Shown here: positions 32,001 through 44,117 of the stretch, piece by piece | Layout: each line of letters begins with the position of its first letter | How positions within the stretch are numbered: position 1 is the first letter of the stretch | Assembly (NCBI RefSeq): GCF_012273895.1 | Contig: NC_052104.1 | Location: forward strand, 8,370,001-8,434,000 | From: Zerene cesonia | Taxonomy: Eukaryota > Arthropoda > Insecta > Lepidoptera > Pieridae | Length of the DNA: 64,000 bases | Direction of reading: 5' to 3' | Translations under genes and position numbers: made by a program | The notes under the pieces: model-generated | The model's database searches: none | What the model was told of the DNA's origin: nothing | Seen by the model: the letters and a program-made list of their open reading frames with translations, nothing else

Positions 32001-34651
32001 AAAAAGCCTCACCTTAGCTACACTATTATGGCCGCACGCCATAGTATACTGCATCCACGCTATGAGCTGACCGCGTTTAGCTGCCAGTGCTATATGTTGG
32101 GACATATAATCCAAACACAGCGAGACCAAATCCTATACAGAAACAGTTAACATTTTTGAAAAAATGGTTTATCAAATAAAGTATAAGTTAACCTATTTCC
32201 TTCTCCTAGCCCTTCCCAGTCCATTCCGTTTTTTCCAGTCATCAATCCTTTCCTTATTCCTTATCCCTTAAACGCGGGCAGCCCATTCTTAGAGGTCTGA
32301 GCCTCTGCGAATGTTCACGGGCGGTGGTGATCGTTTACCATCAGACGAACCACAAGCTTAGTTGCCCGCTATGACATAAAAACAAAGTTAAATCACAAAA
32401 TTTTTCTCTGATACATCTGACTTTTTTATGAATTATTGAAATAGGTTTACAATAACAGCTTGTATATATTGGATACTCAGAGGATAGTGAGGATCTTATC
32501 CATTATTAATACAAAAGTCTATCTCTCTGACACACTTTCTCGGCTGAACCACTTAACCAATTTGAACGAATACTGGAATGGATTTTTTTAAGAACCAGGG
32601 TTCAGAAAAATCATTATAATCTAAGAAATATCAAATAAACGTACCTTAACATTGTATTTATCAGCTAGCGATAAAACTGGTAACACTGTCTGATATGAAA
32701 TTTTTATTTGTCCTGTATAAAAGTACCTGAAAAGTTGTAAAGAATCCAACATTACATAGGTGTCAAGTAATTCTAATATCGAGGGAGATATCAAATTTAT
32801 ATACTTCTTCCACTTTATATACTTTATTATGGTTTTATCATACTAAGATGATGTTTATGCCAATTTGAAATTTAACCTTAACCTCCTTTAATAATAATTA
32901 ACCTTCAACAAAGTTCTCAATTAAACTTTTTTTGGCTGTCATCATCATCATCATTATCAGCACATATATGCTCCCACTGCTGGGACACTGGCCTCCTATA
33001 AGGGTTCAGGCCATAATACACCAGGCTGGCCAATTGCGGGTTTGCAGATGTCACATGTCATCAAACGTTTTGATTCTTGGACATGCCGGTTTCCTCACTA
33101 TGTTTTCTATCACCATTTTTTTTTAGCTGTATTGATGACTCATTAACACATGGGACAGTATTTTACCAAAAAAACCTAGTGGAAGGCAAAAATGTCTATT
33201 GTTACACATAAGAACTTACTTAAGAAAATGTGGGAAGACTGATGCAGCAGTGGGTGTTTCTTGTAACACTATCCGACTCTCGCGCCACTCGCTCCATTCT
33301 CTGTTCATTAACATCACCTAAAATATGTATGTAAAGATATATAAATACATTTATAAATATTTCATCTATATAAAGCTGAAGAGCTTGTTTGTTTGTTTGC
33401 TTCACTGTGCAAATCGTAGCAACAACTATGCTGATTTTAATGAAATTTGGTAAAAAGACAGTCTAAGGCCAGAGCAAGGACATAAGGGTTTATCCTGGAA
33501 GTCCCACAGGAAAGGGAAAAGTAACAAGGTATTCAACAATCTATTTTCAAATATTAACCTGTAACAATGGAGAAACACAACATAAGCTGATTGATGTTAA
33601 GAACTGTTAATTGCTCTTAAAATGCTATGATCAAGAAACATGTTTGGGTTCGGTTGTTAATCGAAATAAAAGTAAAAATTACTTCTACTAATGATGACTG
33701 TTACTAACCGATACAAGCCAATGATGACTACTAGCAATGATGCCTCACTTAGACATTAATTGTACTCTTTTCTATGTATTGTCTATGACATATATATTTA
33801 GGTCAATTTCCTACCTTACAGCCTATTACATTCAGAAACCAAAATCTTATTATCAATAAGCAAACTTACATATATCTTTTTTTTATTTTTAAATATTTAA
33901 ATACCTGAAACACCTCACTGCTGGCACATAGTATCAATCTATGTGCTGGATAGCCAACTCCCCCCACTTCTAATACTAAATCACTCATCAATTGCTCAGC
34001 GTACAGGTTTGCTATCTTATGCAACACACTTTTTGAATTATCCACCTGAAAGCCGTTACAATATAATTTATAGATTATAACCTCTGTAATAAATTCTATA
34101 AGCATTCTCAATTAAGTGTGATGTCACATATAAACGGGTTAGCTATGATATTTCATTTATCTGAAATAGTGGTATAACTCATTTATTGTATATAAATTAT
34201 GCAGGAAATTTGTAAGCCTTCCAACTAACACATATTGGTGTACCTTATTAGCGACTATATATAGTAAAATACATATTATTTCTGAGTGAGACACTTTTGG
34301 ATTTATGATTGAAGATTAAAAACAACCATTTGAAGTTTAAAGTATCCATCAAGCTATTTAGTTGATTTGATATAAACATGGTTTATATTCTTATATTATC
34401 GTACTTTGACAATATTTAAGTGTTCCTTTTACACTTAAAAATGTATGTATAACAATCGAAATTTAATGAGTGTTTCAACTCACCTAAGGGGATACATTTA
34501 AGGAATACACAGAGACTCGTAATTGGCGTTAAATAAGTAAATTTATTGTGAAACAAAATTTCTTTACCTCGAGGTCTTCATTGTCAGCCTCATCCAAATT
34601 TTTATCCGAGCTTGTAGATGGTTTCGGACCATCGACTGTTAAGTAACTCAT
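26096..34651 (-). CDS. BTB-BACK domain protein, BTBD17-like
   Basis: Fourteen exons on the - strand give 534 aa in frame: 34568-34651, 33905-34045, 33220-33317, 32645-32726, 32013-32132, 31350-31486, 30725-30841, 30057-30169, 28523-28797, 27418-27525, 27230-27318, 26963-27055, 26533-26611, 26096-26164. A BTB/POZ fold spans about residues 30-145 (MSDLVLEVGG, YPAHRLILCASSEVF, FLKYFYTGQI). A BACK-type helical region follows to about 260 (FVKWNMEWVW, LLMLQQSDLVL). The C-terminal half (about 300-455) matches the extra domain of BTBD17-type proteins and carries CQSC and CAKCTDNC clusters. There are no Kelch repeats. BTB proteins often dimerise and may recruit cullin-3; for this subgroup the role is not established. 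The gene diverges from the next gene with 856 bp between starts. Confidence 0.85.
28282..28436 (-). repeat. Helitron-like repeat 'C', diverged
   Basis: Begins CTAGACCCGGCTCCGCCTGG after A and contains the GCAAATTTCATTAAAATCG block. The 3' half is diverged. Located in BTB intron 9. Confidence 0.45.
28823..28955 (-). mobile_element. Helitron-like element 'A' with internal deletion
   Basis: The left 100 bases match the A copies from CTAGCTGCGCCCCGCGGTTT. It then jumps to the ACTTTCGCATTTATAATATT end, losing about 60 bases. Confidence 0.6.
30417..30585 (+). repeat. Dispersed repeat 'D'
   Basis: It starts at TAAAGCTGAAGAGTTTGTTT and has GGATCTATTTCAAAATTTCT and GGGGCGAACAGCTAAT. It contains a TA microsatellite and lies in BTB intron 7. 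Confidence 0.5.
31783..31992 (-). mobile_element. Helitron-like element 'A'
   Basis: From CTAGCTGCGCCCCGCGGTTT after A to ATATTAGTAGGA before T, including a short CA run. The body is nearly complete. It ends 20 bp before BTB exon 5. Confidence 0.68.
32200..32392 (+). repeat. SINE-like element
   Basis: CT-rich body, CACGGGCGGTGGTGATCGTT, ACCATCAGACGAACCAC and a TATGACATAAAAAC tail. It lies in BTB intron 4. Confidence 0.55.
32938..33115 (+). repeat. Dispersed repeat, probably LINE-derived
   Basis: A CATCATCATCATTATCAGCA start is followed by CTCCCACTGCTGGGACACTG, GGCCATAATACACCAGGCTG and CGGTTTCCTCACTATGTTTT. This combination is widespread in moth and butterfly genomes; I recognise the pattern but cannot assign the clade. 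It lies in BTB intron 3. Confidence 0.5.
33365..33530 (+). repeat. Dispersed repeat 'D'
   Basis: Begins TATAAAGCTGAAGAGCTTGT with a GTTT run, then TGATTTTAATGAAATTTGG and GGAAGTCCCACAGGAAAG. Its start is about 50 bp from BTB exon 3, antisense to that gene. Confidence 0.45.
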
Positions 34652-35507
34652 GATGACCAAAACCTTGATTTTATAGCATATTAACAATTATAAAAAGGAA
34701 ACGAATAATTCAATTCAATTCAATTTTATTTTATGAATGGCAGTGCTGTGTTGCCACAATTTTGCCAATGTCACGTTGTGGATAGTTTTACATCTGAGAT
34801 TTATAAGAGGCTCAAAAGTATCCGAAAACGAATAAAGGGTCCCACCCTAATAAAACATCACAGATTTGAAACCAAAATAATATTCGCTTGACTGTTTGAG
34901 TTTTGACATCAGTCCGACTTGTCATTGTCTAATTGCTTATTTACAGATAAGTATGATAGTAAAATTAATTCCGTGAAAAATATAAAGAGTTAGTGTTATT
35001 TCAACTAAGTTGTATGGCTATACGACTTAGCTGATTGTATATTAAACAGATCAATTATAAATAATGGTTTTTACAAGAAAAATACTTTTTAGTACATTAT
35101 TTTACCAACTGTATTAAAATTATTTCTAAAGAAGTGTTAGATATTCCTTAAAAAAAACAATGAAATTAATTATTATAAGTTTCGAATTCCTGGGACTATG
35201 TCAGTTGGCTGTCTCGTGTCCATTTAATTTAACTTTATTATTTTCGTGAATTCCCAAACCCCAATTTTGTATTTAGTTATTCAATGTTACTGTGTGGTTT
35301 TGATATATGAGTATAGTCACTATCTATGACTTTATTTGACTTAGTAGGTGTTGACATTAATTGTCTGTAAATTAATGACTGCAAACTGACATTGACAAAG
35401 GATGGCCGGTGGAGATGTTTACATTTTTACGAAATACGTGTAAAAACAAATTACTATCTCCGTAAGTACATGTGATAATCCTATCAATACTCCAAATCAA
35501 AACAAAA
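34652..35507. promoter_or_regulatory. Divergent promoter interval between BTB and glucosidase-II-beta-like genes
   Basis: 856 bp without repeats separates the two start codons, so both promoters and 5' UTRs must lie here. An imperfect palindrome, 35005-35015 pairing with 35020-35030 (one mismatch), sits near the middle. No TATA box or initiator can be assigned with confidence. Confidence 0.45.
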
Positions 35508-36086
35508 ATGTTAGCTGCGTTAAAGAAGAAGAAAAATGTTGTCTTAATGACTGCAGTTGCCGCGAGCTGTTTCATTCTTTACCAATTGTATTTTTTCTTA
35601 ACACTATCGTCTGAAACTAACAATAGCAAAATAGTTCCAATGCTAGATCATGCCCGTGTTAAGGAATTAGTTCATGTGCGATCCGAACACGATAAGTATA
35701 TCAATGACAATGGTGTTATAAGAGGTGTTTACTTTTCGCAAGTAAAAGATTATAGACCGAATTCTAAAAATGAATTCAAATGTAGAAAGTCGGAACAACA
35801 TATTCCATTTGAATTTGTGAATGATGACTTTTGTGATTGTGATGATGGTTCAGATGAGCCTAGCACAAACGCATGTCCTGTTGGTGTTTTCTACTGTGAT
35901 ACTCAGTTTCCAAAATCATCTATCAACTCTATACCCTCTGGATTAATCAATGATGGTATCTGTGATTGTTGTGATGGCTCTGACGAGTGGTTACTTGCTG
36001 GCAAAAAGAATTTATTAGGACAAAGCGAGCCTAATAATATAAGGCACTATGTTAAATCATGCCCAAATTTATGTCATAGAACTTAA
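35508..36086 (+). CDS. Small membrane-anchored protein with glucosidase-II-beta N-terminal domain
   Basis: One uninterrupted exon encodes 192 aa from the first ATG. Residues 1-10 are basic and are followed by one hydrophobic segment (about 10-30), which suggests a type II signal anchor. The rest is the paired cysteine domain of PRKCSH/glucosidase II beta: FVNDDFCDCDDGSDEP, then GLINDGICDCCDGSDEW. These acidic DxSDE loops bind calcium in LDL-receptor-A-like folds. Full-length glucosidase II beta is about 500 aa, with a coiled coil, an MRH sugar-binding domain and an ER-retention tail; none of these are here. A similarly short relative exists in Drosophila as I recall it (CG7685). Role unknown; the ER or Golgi lumen is likely. 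Confidence 0.8.
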   Translation: MLAALKKKKNVVLMTAVAASCFILYQLYFFLTLSSETNNSKIVPMLDHARVKELVHVRSEHDKYINDNGVIRGVYFSQVKDYRPNSKNEFKCRKSEQHIPFEFVNDDFCDCDDGSDEPSTNACPVGVFYCDTQFPKSSINSIPSGLINDGICDCCDGSDEWLLAGKKNLLGQSEPNNIRHYVKSCPNLCHRT

Positions 36087-36564
36087 ATATTTGTCAACAT
36101 TTATTAATTTTGTAAAAGATCTTAAACTTAAAAATATACTAAACACTTTCGGTAGTTCTGTACTTATTTAAAAATACTTTGTGATTCACATTATAGTTAC
36201 ATTTCATTTTTCTTTTATATAATATGTAAATATATTGTGTATATAACAAATAATAATGGTTTGTATCGCATGTAACATGAGGTCAGAAGGTTGTTTCAAA
36301 ACTATTTGCATTTCTTTTGTGTCATATTGATTGTGTAGCATTGATAAGAGATGACATCTTGCCTCAACAAAATTATCTTGTACTTTTAATACTGCATCAA
36401 GAAACACTAGTAAATTTTTAAGTTAGATCTTATTCAAGTTTGTTAAATTCCTAAATGGTTGTGTTCAATATTTGAAATGTTAAATTTCAATTAAAATTAT
36501 ATAGGTGCATATAAGAGTTGGATTGTAAATATGAAAAAATTGTAAAGACTGACAGATTTAGTGT

Positions 36565-36570
36565 AATAAA
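36565..36570 (+). terminator. Polyadenylation signal
   Basis: AATAAA lies 479 bp after the stop codon of the glucosidase-II-beta-like gene, in an otherwise plain AT-rich 3' UTR. Confidence 0.5.
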
Positions 36571-37444
36571 GAATGTATAGTCATAGACATATGTTATATT
36601 TTTGATTGACATTCCCAAAATGACAAAGTACTTCCTTTTAGTCTTGTTCTTTATTGGTCCTGTATGTTTGCAGCTATTGTTGTTTGACTTATGCGGTACA
36701 AACTGCTTTTGGTTGCCAGTAGAATGATAATTTTTATGCTTTAAAAAATGAATGCCTATTTTAGCTTGTAAGAATATAATTAATGCACTTACTCTTTGTG
36801 GCTAAAGTGGAAATAGATAGGTATAAACTTTGTAATGTGTGCAATATTATAACCCCAAGGACTATTACCGCATAAGTATTGAATGGAGAACTTTTGAGTT
36901 CTAGATGGTCCACTAAGTATGAAGGGGGCAAAAAGCATTTAAACCTATAGGTTCATACCAAATAAATTTCATATCACCGATAACTGCTATACAGCAGCTC
37001 ATAGTTCGATTGTTGGATATTTTTATTATTCTTGACTATCTTTATGCTTTAATAATAATGCAATAAGTATGTAAGTATAATTTAAGAGAATTTTTTATGG
37101 ATGTATACTTATTGCTAGTTGCTACATATCCACAAATATTTGTTATCAGTAAAAATTAAAACAAATTTTAATAAAAACTGTTATATCTTATTGAATTAAG
37201 CTGTTCATATTTAGTACAACTATCCAATTGTCTTGTCTAGAAAATTCCCTTTTCTTTGACATACAACGTCAAAAGCGTTTGTCATTTTCAATTTTCATTC
37301 AATTTGTAATTGTACTTGAACCGGCGCGGTCTTCGAGTTTTCGAGAAAATTATTAAAACGCATTGAAGCACGTGTAATTGCAAGCGTTAGTTGCGAAAAA
37401 CATTCCTAGCTTTGTCTGAATCAGTATATAATTAAGATAAGAAC
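36571..37444. other. Intergenic space and FKBP promoter
   Basis: AT-rich, with no recognised repeat. The last 125 bp become GC-richer (ACCGGCGCGGTCTTCGAG at about 37320), as expected near a housekeeping transcription start. Confidence 0.4.
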
Positions 37445-40400
37445 ATGACTGTCGATCAAGGAATCGATATTACAAAAGCTGGAGACCGTGGTGTGTTGAA
37501 AAGAATAATTAAAGAGGGAGAAGGCACGGAAACTCCAAATGCTGGTGTCGAAGTAACCGTGCATTATACAGGAACGCTTTTGGATGGTACAAAGTTCGAT
37601 TCCAGCAAAGATCGAAATGAGCCCTTCGAGTTTACACTCGGAAAAGGTTAGTTTTACATTCAAATATATGTACGAGAACTGATTTTCAAAACGTAACTTT
37701 TGCAGGATATCAAGTTAAATATATAAAAAAATGTATTATTGTAAATATTAATGAAATACATATGAATGTCGAATACATCAGTCCTGTAATACTCTCTATT
37801 ACAGGACCGATTTCTTTTATCCATAGGATTTGCTTTCACCCGAAATAACAGAAAAACATATGAAAATTTAAAAAAAATGCCAAGAACTTAAAAATTTAAA
37901 AATCATTTATTTAATTCATTATAATATGTATTTGGTGATATGTATATATTTACAGTACTATTAATTTCGTAAACATGCAAAAACATTGTGTGAATATAAA
38001 TATTAATTCTTATCACACTGTTCATGCTGTTTATATATTATTGAGAATATCCTGCATTATATAAGAAAAGTTGCTACACTGCCAAACATTGTTCTGCATC
38101 ACCCTTATCATGCAAAGTTTTATAAAAATAGGTCCAGCCGTTTCAGAAGTGTTTGGTAACAGATTCAAAAACATTCATATTTAATAGAAGATAGATGTAC
38201 CTTAATTGTAATTTATTAATTGGTAATTTTTTATTTCATTTGCATATGATAGCTTCATTATCACCCTTTGACAATGTAACTATAACCACATCCTTTTTTT
38301 CACAAGCATTATCAACCACTAAATGTATTTTACAAATTAAATTATTGTACTTTTTAAAATTAAAATACATAAAATACATGCTATGTATTAAATGTACATG
38401 TAAATGTAAAGTGCATCGTAAGTAAAGGTAACCTTATCGCTTATCAACTATTTCCTCCAGACCACCTCATGTAAAGGATAAAGGATAAGTAAAAAGCAAA
38501 GATATAATGATAAGATTTTTATGTTTCTTTTTTTATAACATGATTTTCAAAATGGATGTTGGAATATTTATTAATAAAATACAGCTGTGCAACGAAAACT
38601 ACTGGACTGATTTTGAAAATTCTTTCATCATTAGAATGCTGCACCTTCACTGGGTGACATAGGATATATATTTGCCACACAAAGCTGGGATGAACAGCTA
38701 GTTTATTATAATTTTCCTGTGGTTAATTCTAGGGAGTGTTATAAAAGCATGGGATATTGGTGTAGCTACTATGAAAAAGGGTGAAGTGTGTATGTTGACC
38801 TGTGCTCCTGAATATGCTTATGGGGCGAGAGGAAGTCCACCTAAAATCCCACCCAATTCCACATTGCAATTTGAGGTGAGTAATCAATATATTGATTCAC
38901 AAATTTTTTTCACTAATAATTTTTTTTTAAAGGCAAATCAGCTATAATTTTCATCTCAGAACCAAAGATCGTAAAAGTTGGTGGCTTTGCCGTGAAGGTA
39001 TAGCTTAAAAGACAAATTTATTACAGCAGTTTAAGATATAATAGTAGGCATTCTGAAGATTTTTCATGGCATCATACATGACTTATTTATCATAGTAAAT
39101 TACTAGAAACATGTATTTGATTTGATGACCTTTTTAGATTGAGATGATTGACTGGAAGTTGGAGGATCTCAGTCCTAGCAAGAACAAGGGTATTCTACGG
39201 TACATTATAGAGCAGGGATCAGGCTTCGATAACCCCAATGATGGATCTGTTGTGACAGGTATTATTACATTTTGCAACAACTCTAAAATAAATTGTGTTT
39301 TAAACATATTCGAAAATTTTCGCATGCTTCCGTAAAAATAAACTTCACTGTGTTAAATAATAAATAAATGTTTCTGTCTTTTTCTTTCCTTCTATGTAAT
39401 ATTTACCTTAAATTGTAAACACTGTTAGATTAAAATAATTAAACTGTGTGGTGAGATTGTACTCTATTGAAAAAATTATGATCCGTAACATCCTCCTTAC
39501 CTTGATGTGTTATTTTTCGGTAGATTACAGATGTGAAACTGTTTCAATATTAATAACTCATTTAATTTTTTTTAGTGGAATTGGAGGGCAAGTATGGTGA
39601 CAAGATCTTCGACACTCGTACAGTGACATTCACACTCGGAGAGGGCAGCGATCAGAACATTTGCGAAGGTATCGAAAGGGCCCTCGAGAAGTTCCTCAAA
39701 GACGAGAAATCACGACTGACTATTCAGCCCAAGTATGCTTTCAAATCCGAGGGTCATTCTGAATTGGGGGTGCCTCCGAACACAACAGTTGAGTACACAG
39801 TGAAACTAATCAGCTTTGAAAAGGCCAAGGACTCCTGGGCCATGGACGGTGATGAGAAGTTGGAGCAGGCCAAAATAGCTAAGGACAAGGGAACGGAATA
39901 TTTCAAAGGGAACAAGTTTCAGTTGGCGATTAAGAAGTACAGGAAGGTTGTCTCGTTGCTTGAAGGTAAGTTAAATGATATACTTGATGATGAGAAGAGC
40001 ATTATCCATACTTACTAAAGTTATATAAAATACTTAAGATTAAGTATTTATTTTATGAAAAATTTATTAACGTTAATATTTAACCCACTAATATAACTGT
40101 TATATTTGTTTCACCAATCAAATCTAGCAGTTTTTTCTTGTATATTTACACAACTCTTCAAATCATCCACAGACATGCCGGAAGACGCATCTGAACCTGA
40201 GGAGAACAAATCCAAGGCCAAGGACCTATTGATATCTGCTCACCTGAACCTGTCTCTCGTGTATCTAAAAGTTGCGCCGGCGCATCACTTCGAGGCGAAG
40301 GACCACGCCACCAAGGCACTGAAGTTTGACCCTAAGAATGTTAAGGGTCTGTTTAGAAGGGGGCAAGCTATGTTGGGTTTGGGTGAAGCTGAGATGGCCA

Positions 40401-41959
40401 TGAAAGACTTTGAAGCTGTTGTTGAAATGGAGCCTCAGAATAAGGTAGTTTCCTTTCTTTAATTACAATATTGTGTTAATTTTAAATGTTTAAGTATGAT
40501 AAATAGCGTTATTTCTGAGACTTAGACCCATATCATTAATATTACTTGTTTGAACTAAAAATGATTTTTATTAATACAACTAATTAACTATCTAAATAGT
40601 CCAAATATTATAAAAAACATAAAAACTAATTTTTCATTTTATGGGTTTACTCTGACGGACATTGCTACCTGGCGACAAGACCGCATTTTCCATTTTCTTA
40701 TTTATCGTGTGACATTTTAAAAGTATTTTTACTCAAATAAATGATTTATTGTGAATCAATATTCTGAAATAAGATGAAGGCAAACTAGACAAACTTACGC
40801 CAAAATTAAAAATGCTTAGCATCATTATAACAATATGCTTGTAAATCGCAGGCGGCAGCGAACCAAGTGATAGTGTGCCGCAACACGATACAGCGGCAGA
40901 AGCAGAAGGAAAAGCAGATGTACGCCAACATGTTCGACAAGTTCGCCAAACACGACACGCAGGTATGAAATTATCAGGATACCTTAACAGGTACCAATAT
41001 GTATTTCCTCTTTATAGTATAGCAACAAACAGATGTGTTTAGCAAACACGCTTTCTGCCTTTTCAAAATTTATAATTCCTATATCCCAAGGTTGCCTGGA
41101 AGAAATCTCTTCTAAGCAATAAGGCCGCCAAATTGTACAGTAGATATAGATATTAGTTACTTGTTTTTGTTAACTGTTATATTTCCATTGTACAATAAAG
41201 TGTTAATAAATATATAAATACTTTGTAGAAGTGAAATCGGCCAATTAAGAATAAATTAATATTTATTTTTAAGAAATTAATTCATACTTCTACCTATACT
41301 TAATAATATAAAGTTGAGTTATAATGCGCTAATCTCAGGAACTGCTAGACTGTTTTCAACAATTCTTTCATCGTTGGATACGCACATAATCTATGAGTGT
41401 TGCGGGCTATATATGTACCACGGGCGAAGCCAGAGCGGAATGCCACAACTCCCACGACAATAACGCAATTTAACGAACTCCCTTTCCCCTTTTTCTTCAC
41501 AAAAAGGTGGAAAAGCAGCGCGCCAAAGAGGAGGTGGACATCATCGGCGAGAAGGTCGGCGAGTGGGGCAAGGGCGAGGGCGAGTGGACCGACCGCCAGC
41601 GGGACAGGAAGCCCACCGAGTTCGAGAAGGAGAACCCCAATATACTGATGCTGGATAAGGTAAAGGCAGAGGGTGGGAAGGGGGAACGATCCGCCTGGAC
41701 ACGCAAAAAATTTCATTAAAATCGGTCTAGCCGCTAAGATCTTCTCAACGGCTAGTGCATAGAAGAAAAATATGACAGTAGATTCTTAGATCATGCGTTT
41801 CGCTTGAAAACACTAGTTTAGAAAGTACTAGCTGTTCTTCCCGGCTTCGTCCGTGGTACATTGTGATGTATGTTTAATTGTAGAAGTTGAACATGACATC
41901 GATTGTAACTCATATTCTCTCTGTTTTTCTTTCAGGATGGACAGTTCGAGAACATGTGA
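37445..41959 (+). CDS. FKBP59: FK506-binding protein 59 / FKBP4-5-like co-chaperone
   Basis: Eight exons give 471 aa in frame: 37445-37646, 38733-38875, 39138-39258, 39576-39965, 40173-40444, 40852-40962, 41507-41659, 41936-41959. The first FKBP domain (about 1-130) is intact: [16 protein letters not shown], the binding-pocket tryptophan in VIKAWDIGV and [15 protein letters not shown]. It should be an active peptidyl-prolyl isomerase. The second domain (about 131-250) is degenerate at these positions, as usual for the family. Three TPR repeats follow from about 262 ([45 protein letters not shown]), which in relatives dock the Hsp90 C-terminus. The C-terminus is charged. It acts in the cytosol and nucleus with Hsp90 clients. 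The fly orthologue has 439 aa and human FKBP4 459. Confidence 0.93.
38583..38701 (+). repeat. Dispersed repeat 'D' ending 31 bp before FKBP exon 2
   Basis: Contains AACTACTGGACTGATTTTGA, AAATTCTTTCATCATTAG, ATATATTTGCCACACAAAGC and GGGATGAACAGCTAG. The CTAG end at 38698-38701 is followed directly by the T-rich acceptor region of exon 2. Confidence 0.5.
41085..41215 (+). repeat. LINE 3'-tail remnant
   Basis: GGTTGCCTGGAAGAAATCTC, TAAGCAATAAGGCCGCCAAA and an A/T-rich end with ACAATAAAGTGTTAATAAAT. It shares the layout of 62580-62680 and 428-490. Confidence 0.5.
41320..41440 (+). repeat. Dispersed repeat 'D' ending about 66 bp before FKBP exon 7
   Basis: GCGCTAATCTCAGGAACTGC, CAATTCTTTCATCGTTGGAT and TATGTACCACGGGCGAAGCC. 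The pyrimidine tract of the exon 7 acceptor begins shortly after. Confidence 0.5.
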
Positions 41960-42633
41960 AAAGGTTGGCGACCAACCAGTTTGTTGGCCGATGTTGGTTA
42001 TGGGAATTGCAGTTTGTCAAACAATATATTAAACTTCTCCTGTAAGCTTACGATTTTATCCATAAAAGTTGCCTTATAACTATAGCATACCACGTGGGCC
42101 TTAAAAATCCCTCGAAAAACCAAAGGTTTCGCTAAAAACAGCACATCCAGGATTTATTATACCATAATATACACTATAGGTACTATTATACAATATATGT
42201 CTTACAATTCAAGCAAAAAATGTGCATTTCAATTATCTAGGAACCCTCTCACATTAGGATTTTACGTAATTTTAAATATTTACTATAAGCAATAACTGGA
42301 TTTAATGTAGGCTATATTTTAGTCCAAGAGACGAAGTTTGTTTTGCTTTATTGTTTATGTTATTCTTAACTATGAAGACTCCGTTGCAATTCTTTTTAGC
42401 TGACATCGTCAGATCTCTGCCCCTACTTACGAATAGTAAGCCTTTCCAAATACTTATTGTATAAATGTGATAAATTAACTTCAGTCATAAATAAGTTCTC
42501 AAATTAAAATCAAATTTTAGCGGCTGTTTCGATTTACACAATGTAGTGTCTTGCTAGAATGAGAAGGAATATATGCACTATTTTGGCCTTCGATCATATA
42601 CATACTTGTATTCTATCTCTCATTCCAAATGGC

Positions 42634-42670
42634 TATCTGAGCGAGATAGACTTATTAGCTCGCTCAGATA
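42634..42670 (+). repeat. Perfect hairpin in the FKBP 3' flank
   Basis: TATCTGAGCGAG (42634-42645) and CTCGCTCAGATA (42659-42670) pair perfectly around 13 bases. The sequence GAGCGAGAT runs from the left arm into the loop. Confidence 0.7.
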
Positions 42671-43438
42671 CCCTTTTATTTTACAAGTGTGTATTGGTGT
42701 ATTATTTAATTTTTTACCATTAATGTAATTTTAATATGAGGGTACTTTAAAGCTAGAAATCGTAGCATTAGCTTCGTATGTGCGTACACCTGTCGTGTCT
42801 TATACAATGCATGATTATAAACGTAGGAAGGAGATTGAAATATGAATACTATTCGAGCACCAAAATGATATGAAACATATGTTTGTCTCTTTCTTTTGTT
42901 TGGCTATAATCGTGCTATCTCAATCTAAACATGTACTTTACAAATTAATTAAGGTGCCTTTTACGTATATAACCATATTATACAATAAATGAATATTTAC
43001 AGCAATAATTTCTCAAATATATTCATATCGCATTTAAGTCCTTACCAATAGTTCAAATATTAAAAGCAATACGTTTTGAGTAGTTTTTAATGGAATTAGT
43101 GTTCTTGATGAATTTAAGTCGAGATGTTTTGCAAGCGTAATAATAGTGCAATACACTGATATTTTTCAAGTTTTCTTACAGAGACTTCCTGCTTTAATTT
43201 TTTCATTATTGATAGATTTTAAGAAAAAAAATCTTATTATATATGTAATAGGACCTGAAAAATCTGCGATATCCCGTGAATTTTATTAACATAAGAATTT
43301 GTTTAAAGGAAAAAATATCCACATCAGTACATGTTGTATCTCCATGTAGTTTGTTTATACGTATGTTTGTGTGTATATCGGGTTTTACTGGTTTATTATA
43401 ATTGTTCGAGTGTCATTGTTACTGACAAGGCGAGTTCC

Positions 43439-43444
43439 AATAAA
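43439..43444 (+). terminator. Polyadenylation signal of the FKBP gene
   Basis: AATAAA followed by GTGCTGTTATGC and a TTTTTATGTTTTTT stretch, a good signal plus downstream element. Confidence 0.5.
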
Positions 43445-44117
43445 GTGCTGTTATGCAGTTTTTATGTTTTTTAATGCTCATATCCAATAAGCTTTCATCC
43501 CCAAATTCCTCCCAATCTTTTGCCTTATCCGTCAAGGCGCTTCCTATTTATAAAAACAAATGTGTCTTAATTCGTTCAACATTTGTGAGGTTTTTCAACA
43601 CATACAAATTAACATTTGTCCAGAAATTCAGTATATCGTTAGCACTAATACGATTACAACAAAAACCATCTTACTGCTAAGTCTTAGGATTAATGCTTCT
43701 TAACTAATTGGCTTACACATTAAGGGACTATAAATAAAAGGCCCGATCTAGCCAGATTGTTTATTACGTCAAATATGGTTCATACATTTCAGATTGAGTT
43801 TCCTACATTAACTGAAAACATGCATACATTCATAATAACCATGTAAACCTATGCTCCTATATTATCTGATAACGTATAAAATATAACAAAACTATATTTA
43901 GTGTAATAATGGAGGCATGCATTACTGCGGAGGTAGTTCGATACGTAGTAACTATACTGTAAAGCTGTTTGCGATCCGTCTATGGAGATTAGGATAATAT
44001 GGGCGTCATTGGTAGCTTATAGATTCTCCGCAAATATCTTGGACATTGAAATGGATGGTGACTTCGCAGAGGTTACTGTAGCAACGAGTCGACTTATAAC
44101 AAAACGCGAAATTTCAG

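Larger units (their letters stand above)
41960..43460 (+). other. Probable FKBP 3' UTR
   Basis: About 1.5 kb with no recognised repeat. AATAAA occurs at about 42982 and, with a GT-rich downstream stretch, at 43439-43444, which is the better terminal signal. A perfect 12-bp hairpin (42634-42670) lies inside. Confidence 0.5.

Noticed and set aside
32938..33010. CAT-repeat start suggesting a CRISPR-like or satellite array
   Set aside because: Only four CAT units followed by a known type of dispersed repeat; there are no spaced direct repeats anywhere in the window.
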